A stretch of DNA of 64,000 bases, taken from assembly GCF_014648675.1 (NCBI RefSeq), contig NZ_BMRO01000006.1, positions 252,768 through 316,767 on the forward strand. Reading direction: 5' to 3'. The translations under genes and the position numbers were made by a program. Every line of letters starts with the position of its first letter. Within the stretch, counting starts at the first letter, position 1. The notes under the pieces were generated by a model, which was given only the letters and a program-made list of their open reading frames with translations, ran no database searches and was not told the origin of the DNA. This stretch comes from Actinomadura livida. Its GTDB lineage: Bacteria > Actinomycetota > Actinomycetes > Streptosporangiales > Streptosporangiaceae. Positions 52,357 through 62,000 of this stretch are shown one piece after another.

Positions 52357-54362
52357 CCGCGCAGGACACCACCGCTGCACCGAATGGCACCACGACGAAC
52401 TACGCCGGAGATTCCGCCTACGTAGGGGTCCAGGCAGGAGTCGTGCACGGCGACGTATATGTCTACGAGACCCCCGCAGGCGCATCGCCTGCGGAGATGT
52501 TCGAAATCGGCGTCCGGCTGCTCACGGGCGGGATACCGGGTAAGGCACGTGAGCTCATCGGCCGAGCCGTCATGGACGGCGGTCTCACCGGCAGCCGGGT
52601 CTGCTTCCACTGGCAGCTCGCCCTCGTCAGCGGCCGGACACGGCATGAGATGCCGCAGGAGCACCTCACAATGCTGCATCGGGCACCGGGAACCTGCAAC
52701 GCCACCGGTGACGACGCATGGGCGGACGGAGTGCGGACCCTATGCCGGCTGCTGGAGTCCGCGCAGCAACCCGACGAGGACCTGCGTCCCCTGCTCAAGG
52801 ACCTCGACGGGCTTGCCGACCCGCAGCGCTCCATGATCCTTCGGCACCTGCAGCTGTTCCTGGACGGGCCACTCGAGAACCAGATGTGGCGCCGCGCCCT
52901 GGACAGCGCCCAGCAGAAACAGATGGCGAACGGCAGAGCCGACCGTGTCTGGAAGTTCTTCGAGCCGAAACCGGCCCGGCCACGGGTTCGTGAGCCGCGG
53001 CCACCGGACCTCACAACCGGCACCTGGGTTCAAGCTCTGGTGTCGACCGCCGTTCTGACCGCGGCGGCGATCCACATCGCTTACCTTCTGGTGCGGGAAC
53101 TTCAGGCGGTCGCTCTGCTCGCGTACCTGCTGAGCGTCGGTGGCGGCTACTGCGCCGCAAGGGGCGGTGTGGAGTGGCGCTTCCGCATCGAGCGGCGCCG
53201 GGTGAAGGATGCGCAATATGCGCCGTGGACGCGCCCGCGAAGCGCCCCCTCCGGCGGCTTCGCCGACAAGGTGAGCCGGCGCTTGGACCACTACTTCGCC
53301 AGATACGTTCCACGCGACACCAGCAGGTCCGTCTGGTTGGCCGAGACGGCGGGGATCCGCAGGTGCCTGCGCGACGAGATCGTGGACGTCTACCGGGAGC
53401 AGCGGACCGGCGTCGAAAGGATCTCCTGGCTGATCCGGTACCGGGTCAGCGACGTCAGGACACGGTGGGAGAACGGCACGCTGTGGAACTACCGGCAGGA
53501 ACTCGCCACTCCCCCGGCCTCCATGCTGCTGACGGTCCTCGGTCTCGCCCTCCTCGTCCCCGGGGTTACGTGGACGCTGGAGGTCGCGGTACGGATCGAC
53601 CCGCTGAGCGTCGTCCGCACGGCCGCCTTGGCATTGCCGGCGGGCGTGATCGCCGCCCACGCCTGGCTGCGCATCGTCCTGGAGCGCAGGCGATATGCGG
53701 CCGACCTCGCCGAGAACACACAGACGCTGAAGGCCTGCGAAGCGGCCTTCAAGCGCTGGAAGGCGAAGCTCGCCGACAAACCCGACGACCGCCAGATGGC
53801 CACCTGGCTGGACTGCGACCGGAAGATGCTCCTGGACGAGGCACTACGCCACTACCGGTTAACGATGAGCGGCCTGATCTCCCACGCGTTCATCGAGACG
53901 CGCGCCTTCCCAGGCAGAAGCGCACGCGTACGCAAAGGCCCCTGGCGCTACGAGCGCTACAAGCTGCTCCTCTTCCTCCTCACCACGGACGGGGTACGGC
54001 AACTCAACGCCGAACTCGATTTCGCGAAGGGCACCTTCCACGATCGGCACCGGACCAACTACCGCTACGAGGCGGTCGCCGCCGTACGGGTACGCCAGAC
54101 CGACGACGATGAACACGACTTCAGACTCACCCTCGTCAACGGTGAGGAGATCCACGTCGAGGCAATGGCCCCGGAAGCGGAGAAACTCCAGGACGAGCCC
54201 AGCAGCGTCGTGTCAGAAGTAACGCAAGACGCCGCCAATCTCCGCCACACCCTGACCGTCATGGAAGGAATCGCCGCGGAAGGCAAGCGGTGGATCGTAC
54301 GAGAACGCCAACGCCTGGGCGACCGGACAGAGTCCGGTCCCCACCCGGCGGAGTCCAAGTGA
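52353..54362 (+). CDS. Four-TM protein with N-terminal amyloid-like motif (nucleosidase operon)
   Basis: 669 residues, ATG overlapping the previous stop (ATGA). Residues 16-38 read NYAGDSAYVGVQAGVVHGDVYV, the same V-x-VQAG-x-VHG-x-V motif as in the nucleosidase. Residues 45-200 form a helical region (SPAEMFEIGVRLLTGG...). Membrane segments at about 225-247, 251-270, 388-410 and 418-441; a long basic cytoplasmic stretch lies between pairs. The C-terminal 220 residues are soluble, with mixed alpha/beta. I do not recognise the family. Position and shared motif suggest it receives or delivers a signal by motif-motif assembly with the nucleosidase. Confidence 0.8.
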   Translation: MTAQDTTAAPNGTTTNYAGDSAYVGVQAGVVHGDVYVYETPAGASPAEMFEIGVRLLTGGIPGKARELIGRAVMDGGLTGSRVCFHWQLALVSGRTRHEMPQEHLTMLHRAPGTCNATGDDAWADGVRTLCRLLESAQQPDEDLRPLLKDLDGLADPQRSMILRHLQLFLDGPLENQMWRRALDSAQQKQMANGRADRVWKFFEPKPARPRVREPRPPDLTTGTWVQALVSTAVLTAAAIHIAYLLVRELQAVALLAYLLSVGGGYCAARGGVEWRFRIERRRVKDAQYAPWTRPRSAPSGGFADKVSRRLDHYFARYVPRDTSRSVWLAETAGIRRCLRDEIVDVYREQRTGVERISWLIRYRVSDVRTRWENGTLWNYRQELATPPASMLLTVLGLALLVPGVTWTLEVAVRIDPLSVVRTAALALPAGVIAAHAWLRIVLERRRYAADLAENTQTLKACEAAFKRWKAKLADKPDDRQMATWLDCDRKMLLDEALRHYRLTMSGLISHAFIETRAFPGRSARVRKGPWRYERYKLLLFLLTTDGVRQLNAELDFAKGTFHDRHRTNYRYEAVAAVRVRQTDDDEHDFRLTLVNGEEIHVEAMAPEAEKLQDEPSSVVSEVTQDAANLRHTLTVMEGIAAEGKRWIVRERQRLGDRTESGPHPAESK

Positions 54363-54954
54363 GGCGCTTCTCGGGGTAGAAATCTTGCGACACGACTCGG
54401 TCGATGCAGGCGGCCCCATCAACGCACCGGCACCAGTCGGACGGCGGACGGCGACCGGCGGGGAGGCGTGAGGGGACGCCGACCGAGCGGGGACACGACG
54501 CACGTCAGCACCGGCACCGTCCCGCCAACCGACGACGCACACCGCCCGCGAACACCCCTGATCGACACAAACCGTCACGGGCCTCGCGCTCCGCAGGCGG
54601 AGCCACTACCGTTCTGTGGTCGGACCTTCTTCAGAGCAGTTTCTCACCAGACACGCCCTCCCGATCTCAGGCGCCTCCGACTGGAGCCCTAGTCAGCTAT
54701 TTGACGCACGATGGCTACTCGGGAAGTCGTCAGGAAAGATTGGACACCGAATCGTCTGATCCATGACTCCCACCAAAAATCCGTCATACTTTTCGGGTAT
54801 TCCCAAAAGACGATACTATCCGTGATGACCGTCGGCCACAAATTTGGATCCTCGCCGACTGTGCGCCAAAGACAAAGATCTTGCGCAGAGCGGTGATGTC
54901 CGAGGTTTAGAACCGGGAACTCACTGCGGCGGTGGCAGTGTTGATGGGGGGCCG
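54363..54954. other. Spacer after the nucleosidase operon
   Basis: About 590 bp, no supported gene. The first half is GC-rich; from about 54700 the GC content falls sharply (for example CCAAAAATCCGTCATACTTTTC at 54772), suggesting foreign DNA next to the transposase remnant. Confidence 0.4.
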
Positions 54955-55230
54955 CCAGCCACATGCCCAGTATGCGCTGTGCCCTTCGGCGTCGATGCCG
55001 ACCGCGATGTAGGCGGGCCTGTTCTGCACCAGTGTTTGTCGCGCACCTTGACCATGACCGCGTCGAGGAACACCACTGAATCGCCGGTTCCAGGGGAGGG
55101 TCTGCCAGGCCTTGGCCTCGTCCATCACTTGGGATGGCAGTCCGGGAGATCTGCTCGTGGGACGACTCGGTGCCGTGTACCTACCTGAGGTGGTGCAGGA
55201 CGTCGCGGACGCTCATGCCATACGCGTACA
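54955..55230 (-). pseudogene. IS256-family (mutator) transposase fragment with several frameshifts
   Basis: Minus-strand pieces in three frames reassemble an IS256 transposase: YGMSVRDVLHHLR, then HGTESSHEQISR, MDEAKAWQTLPWN, VVFLDAVMVKVRDK-type sequence, and VQNRPAYIAVGIDAEGH. This is the segment before and around the second catalytic Asp; both ends are missing. The element is long dead. Confidence 0.75.
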
Positions 55231-55703
55231 GGTGCGTAGGCCAGGTCCGGAGTCAGCTCGGCCTCCAGACCCCGCTCCGGCACCGGGTTGACCAACTGCC
55301 CGCTTGGCTGGCCGCTGGCGGGTCCTGCGCCGCACAGCCAAAAGCCCCTTTCGGATCGGCGACCTGGTCACAGCCGCCCTGCCAATCACCATCCTCGAAC
55401 GACAAAATCGCCGAGATCACTCGACTGTCGAAACCCGCCCCCGCACCAGCCACCCGCCGAACGGCAGCTTCACCAGCGCCACCGCCGCCACCAGCATCGG
55501 GCACCTCGCTCGGCTTCGAGACCGAGCACCGCAACGTCGCCGCCCGCTACATCGGGATCGCGCTGCTGTTCGCGCTGGCCGCCGGCGGCGCCTCCAAAAT
55601 CGTCGGGGCGCTTCAAAGTTACACCCGATCCAGAATTAATCATCAGTTTCAAACTGCTGGCCAGTCACCCTTAATCACCTTTCAGGCATCATCGGCCCCG
55701 GAT
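55231..55703. other. Unassigned stretch between transposase fragment and immunity candidate
   Basis: A plus-strand frame contains a hydrophobic run (RYIGIALLFALAAGGASKIVG) near 55545-55610 that resembles the membrane segment of a larger lost protein, but there is no start, ribosome site or family match. Treated as debris. Confidence 0.35.
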
Positions 55704-56093
55704 CTAACGAGAAATGTTTAGCATCGATGAAATTACATTCAACTCAACCAAGCCAGTGATCCTCAACCACACCAGAGACGGGAGTTCAGAAAACTGCCGA
55801 ATCATGTGCTCGGCACCAGTGGGCCAATTTTTTCCGGTCGACGGAAGGTAAGAAATAGAGATTTCATCGACAATAGAGGATCCATCGCTCAACGCAGCTG
55901 AGTTAGTGATAGACAGAAAGCGAATACCTGCAAGTCGTATGGCCACCTCTTCTGTTCCGGCATTTTTTGCCAGCACGATCCGGCACTGCTCCTCCGAGCC
56001 TGCCATATAAGCGAATTCCTCAAAAAATTCATTCACATACCCGACCAAAGCGAAATGGGCTTCCTCGCAGGCGGAACGAAGTTCTGCGGTCAC
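55704..56093 (-). CDS. Candidate immunity protein of the RHS toxin
   Basis: 129 residues, GTG start at 56093 directly after the RHS stop (TAG then GTG, no gap). The protein is acidic with alternating beta-strand and helix patterns (RFLSITNSAALSDGSSIVDEISISYL) and no signal peptide. It is lower in GC than the rest of the window. Small acidic cytoplasmic proteins following the 3' end of RHS genes are the standard immunity position in polymorphic toxin loci. I do not recognise a named immunity family, so the call rests on location, size and composition. Confidence 0.65.
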   Translation of the reverse strand: MTAELRSACEEAHFALVGYVNEFFEEFAYMAGSEEQCRIVLAKNAGTEEVAIRLAGIRFLSITNSAALSDGSSIVDEISISYLPSTGKNWPTGAEHMIRQFSELPSLVWLRITGLVELNVISSMLNISR

Positions 56094-59000
56094 CTAACAT
56101 TCAATCCTTTCTCCTGTGTCGTGCGAATCCGTCCTCTCACCATCCGGCGTCCACCTCTGAGTCCTATTTTTCGTGTTCGGCCCCATGTCGATAACGGATG
56201 TGCGCACGACGCGACCGTTCACCATCTCGATGTGGACACTACTACCATCTGGAGCATCATATCTGACCCACTTACCACTCCCCGCCATGTACTTCAGTTC
56301 TAGCCCACCGCGCTCCAGTATGTCGTGTGCCTTAGTTTGCGTCAGCCCCTCCAGGGACGGAATTCGAGCGGCTACAGGGCGATCATCTCTGCCGTCGTTG
56401 TGAACAAGCGCTGACGTTTCACCCACAAGCACGTGGAAGGTATGAATGTCTCCAATAGAGAGGTTGTAGACCCGCTGGTGGCGAGCAGTCCGGTGCTCAG
56501 TGGCGGTGATCTGGATGTAGGTGCCGGCGCTGGTGCGGAGCCACATGCCTGGCTTGAGGTCGGCGGCCTGCACCCAGGCATTGATTTCGCCAGCGACCCA
56601 GAAGGGGTGAGTGTCGGTGGCGATGAGTACGCCACTGTTGGAAAATTCGGTAGCGATGACCTTGGTGGTGGCGTGCGGTGGTTCGTTGCCGCTTGCACGG
56701 AAGCGGCGGGGGGCATCGGTGTTGATGGTGATTCGGACGAGGTCTTTGTCGCCCTTGCTGGTGATGGTGGCGATGACGGGTTTGTCTTCGGTGCGTCCGG
56801 TCTTGGGGTCGGTTGCAATGACCTTGTCGCCGGTTTCAAGGTCCTCGATGCGCTTGTGGCTCCCATCGGCCATGAGGACGGGTGTGCCGGGGACGAAGCT
56901 GCTGCTGCATATCCCTAGACGCCTTTTCGACTTGGCAACGAGTGCTCCGTTAGCCCTTCCCTTGCGCGAACCGCTGCGCCCACCTCCCGAACCAACAAAA
57001 AGCCCGGCATTCAGAATTGAAAATGCGGCTAGAAATTTCGTATATCCGTCTTGTAGGCATTCGTCTATTTCTCTACAGGTGTTGAGTGCTGCTTGAAGTT
57101 CAACCGCGTATAGGTAGTCGGGGTCCTTGATGACGAGCCCGTTAGTCATTTGACCGTAAAGGTTCCAGAAAAGTTTCCTAAAACGCTTTTCTTCGAGATG
57201 TTTAGGAATGGTGATACCTGAGGCTCCGATGGTGCGGCGCCCAATCGAGCTCCTGCTGCTTCCTGCGTCACTGTCACCGCTTCTCGCGACTCTACGACCA
57301 CGAGGATTGTAGACGTCGTAACCGCCCTTGTTGTTTGGTCGGCGGTCCACGCCATCACCGTTGAAGCACTCCACACCTTCGGGAGTTCTGCGGCACATTC
57401 TGCCGTCGGGGTCAGCGTTGGTGATGGGGTTGTTATTGGCATAGGTATAGCCGTTCATCTGTTGAGGGTCAGCTTGGTCCATGAGTGGGTCGATGGAGAT
57501 GAAGCGGCCTGTTTGCGAATCGTACTCGCGTGCGCCGAGGTGGGTGAGGCCGATGGGGTCTTGGGTGCCGCCGACAAAGCCCTTATCGCTCGGCCAGGTT
57601 GCGTCCTCGTCGAGGGCGCGAATGGCGCCGAAGGGGTCGAAGCGTCGGATGGTGATTTGTTGGGTGTTCGCGTTGATGGCGACCTGGGCGGTGCCTTGGT
57701 GGTCGCTGGTCAGGTAGGTGACGGTGCCGTCGGAGGTGCGCATTGCCACCGTTTGGCCGGCGAAGGTGTAGTAGCGGGTGCCGGTGGCGGTGGTGGCGCC
57801 GGACATGGCGCGGAGTTCGGTGCCGTCGGGCATGTAGAGAGTGGTGCCGGTGGGATCTTTGCGGATGAGGCGGTTGCCGTCGGCGTCGTAGATGTAGTTG
57901 GTGGTGGCGCCGTTCTCGGTGACCTTGGTGAGTTCGCCTTCGGTGTCCCAGTCGAGGGTTTGACCTTGGCCGGGCGGGCTGGTGCCGATGGTGCGGGTGG
58001 TGGTGTTGCCGGTGGCGTCGTAGGCGTAGGTGTCGGTGCGGGCGCCGTCGCCGCCGGTCTGCACCATGGTGTTGAGGCGGTTGCCGTCCCCGGGGTCGGC
58101 GTAGGTGTAGGTGCGTGTGGTGTTGGTTTCGCCGCCGATGCCGTGCAGGGTCTGGGTTTTGCGGTTGCCGGCGGTGTCGTAGGTGAAGGTGTGCCAGTAC
58201 GGTGCCGGTCCGCCGATCATCGAGGTGGTGGGTTCGGTGGTGCAGGGGTCGGAGGTGCTCTGAGTCCAGGCTTGGGTGAGGCGTTGCAGGTGGTCGTAGG
58301 TGAAGCATTGGTTGTCGACGCCGTCGCGGGAGGTGTCGGTGATGGAGGTGATGGTTCCGGCGTCGGTGTAGTGGTAGCTGGCGTGGCGGTCGGCACCGCC
58401 TATTGCCGCGCGGTAGGTGCGGGCGGTGGCCAGCCGCTGGGTGCCCTTCTCGTAGGTGAAGGTCTGCCAGGCTTGTTTGCTGGGGTCTGTCCCGTATTCG
58501 AGGAGGGTGGGTTTGCCGGTGGGAGTGTATTGGGCGGTGTTGATGTAGGGGGTCTTGCCGGTCAGTCCGGTGGGGCGCTGCCAGGTGTCGTAGGAGTGGA
58601 TGATGCTTTCGCCGGGGAGTCCTCCGACCGCGGGGCTGGTCTTTCCCTTGATGGTGCCGTCGGCGTTGTAGCTGGCGGAGAAGGGATAGGTTCCGGCGAG
58701 TGGGCCTTGGGATCCGGGAATGGTGAGGGTTGTGGTTTCGGGGCGGCCAAGGGTGTCGTATCTGTAGACGCCGTTGGTGTAGTCGCCGTCGGGGGTGTGG
58801 CGGGTTGCTGAGGCGAGTTTGCCTTTGCCGCGGATGCTGGTGTCGTAAGTCCAGGAGGCCAGGACCGGGCCGTCTGCCGAGCCGTCGTGGGTGGCGGTTT
58901 TGCGGCCTTGCCCGTCGTAATCGGTGAAGATTTTTTTGTCGCGGGCGTCGGTTGTGGAGGTGACCTGGTCGAGTTCGTTGTAGGTGAAGGTGGTGGCGCC

Positions 59001-62000
59001 CTTGTCAGGGTCGGTGGTCTGGATCTTGCGGCCGCGTAGGTCGTAAGTGCTGGTGAAAGTGTTGCCGGATGGGTCTGTTACAGAGGCGATCTCCCCGGCC
59101 GGGGTGTAGGCGTAAGTGGTGGCGTCGTAGTCACCGGTGGGGGTGGCGGCCTTGTACTGGCGGCGTTGGATGATCTGGCCGTGGGCGTCGGTGATCTCGG
59201 CGGTGGCGATGCCGCCGGCGGGTGGGATCGTGGCGGTGCGGTTGCCGCCGCCGTAGTCGTAGGTGGTGCGCCACAGCTCGCTGTCGGGTTGTTCGCCGTT
59301 CTCGGTGGTCAGGCGTTCGACGGTTTTACGACCCAACCCGTCGTACTCGGTGTGGGCCTGGGTCTCGATTTGGCCGGGATTGTAGACGCCGAACAGGGTG
59401 GCTTCGGGGGCTCCGGTGGCGGTGTAGGGAGCGTAGGTGGTGGTTACCTGGCCGCGGTTGTCGTAGAAGGTGTCGGAGATCAGCCTGCCGTCCGGTCCGG
59501 GTACCTGGATCTGCCGGGTGCGCAGATGGCCGTCGAGCAGTTCGATTTGGGCGAGTTTTTGGCTGCCGTCGGCGTCGAGGGTCTGGGTGGTGACCGCGAC
59601 GATCTGGCCGTCGGTGACCTGGTAGGAGTATTCGTAGTTGGGGGCGTGGATGGCTTTGCGGCGGTCGGGTAGCCATACCTTCTGCAGGCGTCCGAGGGGG
59701 TCGTAGGTCAGGTCGGTGCGCAGGTTGTTGTTGGAGACGTCCAGTGCGGTGACCGGCAGGCCCCATGCCGGGTCGAGGTGCTTGGTGCTGGTCAGCGAGG
59801 TGGAGGTGTCTGCCGGGTTGGCGGGTGGCCCGGTGGTGGTTACCTGCGTGGTGAGGCCTTGGGTGTCGGTATAGGCGATGGTGGTGATGTGGCCGGCGGC
59901 GTTGGTGGCTCGCGTCGGTCGCCCATGGGTGTCGTAGCGGATTTCTGCCTGGGTCGCGTAGGTGGGGGTGGTGCCGTTGTGGGACGCGATCTTGTCTGTT
60001 TTGGTTACGTTTCCGATGGTCGGTCCGTCGTCGAAGGCGCCGTTGTCGTAGTAGGTGCGGGTGTCGGATACGACGTGGGTGGTCCGGTCGGGTGTGGTGG
60101 CGCAGTTGACGGCGACGGTTTCGACGCGGGAGGGGTAGTTCACCATCCAGGCGGCGGTGTTGTCGGCGTAGTAGGTGCGGGTGCATTTGTCGTCGGCGCT
60201 GGTGGTGAGGTCACCTAGGTCGTCCACCATGGTGACTCGGCCAGTGCCGTGGCCTGAGGGCTGGTAGGTGTTGTCGGTTTTGGTCTGGGTCCAGCCGCCG
60301 CCGTCTTTGGCGGTCCAGGTCTGGGCGGTGTCGATGGCGGTGATGTTGGCGTTGGTGGTGCCCCACGATCGTGTCCGTGACGCGGTCTGGATTTTCCAGG
60401 GGGTGTTGACGGTTTTGGAGTGGACGGTGCCGCCGGGGTTTTCGTAGGTGACGGTTTTGAGGGTGAATCCTGCATAGGCGGCGTGGTCGGTGTGGGTGCC
60501 GCCTTCTCCGTCTGGGACGGTGACCGACTTGGTGCCGCCGTCCTTAGTCTTGCGGTCTCCGTCCCTCCCGCGCAGGTAGAACGTGTCGGTTTGGGTGGCG
60601 GGGTCGTTGTAGTCGCCGGTGAAGGTGCGGACTTGCCCGTACCCGCGCCATTGCGACCAGGTCTTGTTCTTCTGTTTGGTCAGCCCGTCATCATCGTCGA
60701 AGTGCCAGGCGGCACCGCCCAGGTATTGATATTTGGTGACCATTTCCGGTGAACCACCGGTGCGGTCGGACTGCATCACGCTGGTCACCACGTATTTGTG
60801 GAACCAGTCGGTGATCGGATTTTCGTGACCGGGCGGTGTCCAGATCACCGGCATACACCGGGTGGTGTTGGTCTCCGGTGTGGGAAGGTCCGACGGCGAG
60901 CAGCTGGCCTCGGGTTCGGTATAGCTGATGTCGATCTGCCCGCCGGATTCGTCCTGGATGGCGCCGACCCGGTAGCGGACGTAGCGCAGGATGTCGTCGC
61001 CGGTCCTGTCCAGCCGGTTGGGCAGCTGCACCGGGGTGAAGGTCACCTTCGGCAACGTGACCTTCGTCCCGTCGGCTGCGTGGCCAGTGTGCTGGATGTT
61101 GATCAGCAGTAGGTCGCGTTCGATGTCGGCCAGGCCCCAGTCGTGGGTGAGTGCCCAGGAGTCCACCGGCCGGTATCCCGACGCGTCCGGCTTCAGGATC
61201 TGGGTGGTGACCTGGGTGAGGCGCTTGCGGGACCAGAATGTCGGTGCGAGGGTGCCGTGGGTGTCCTCGCATTTTTGGCCGGAATTGCAGTTCAGGTCCC
61301 AGGGGACGTCCCACCACTTGTCAGGGTTGCTGCCGATCTTGGACGGGTCGCAGTCGAAGGTGGCAGTAGGGATGCAGCGTTCGGAGGTAGCGAAGCTGAC
61401 CTGAGCGGGCGCCTTGGCGAACAGGCTGTCCTTGCGCATCCCGTAGGAGATGGTCTTCAGGTATCCGCCGCGGACGTAGGGGGTTTCGTCTTCGGCCTTG
61501 AGGTTGCGGCCGTAGTGGTTGGTCTCTTTGGCGTAGCTGTAGACGATGGCGTTGCCGGCGGGGTCGACGACGTAGTCCAGGTTCCACCGGTATGCCTGCT
61601 GGCACCAAGAGTCGGCGAACGCGGGTTTGTGGCAGGGTTCGTCGTCGTCATCGCCCGAGCCATTAGCGTCATCGCCGTAGACCGGGGTGGTCCAGGTGGA
61701 ATCGGTCTCAGGTTTATCCAACTCCCAGCCGGGCACGCGGTTGAGGCCGAAGTAGTACTGGACGCCGTCGGTCGTGGTGACCTTCCAGTACTCCCCGTCG
61801 TTGTCGCCGTTGCCGGTGGACGAGTTGGTGAGCTTTTCGAACTTGGTGCCGTCGTCGGCCTTCATTCGCCAGGTGCCGTCGGCGGCCTTGATCAGTTCGC
61901 CGCCCTTGCCGTTCCAGGTGACGGTGGCGTTGTCGTAGCCCCAGCACAGGTCGCCTGGCGAGTTTCCCCACTCGTCCTTGGGGGCACCGTCGTCCTCGCA

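Noticed and set aside
57462..58811. Gly/Val-rich plus-strand frame of 449 codons inside the RHS gene
   Set aside because: It is the complement of YD-repeat coding sequence and has no independent support.
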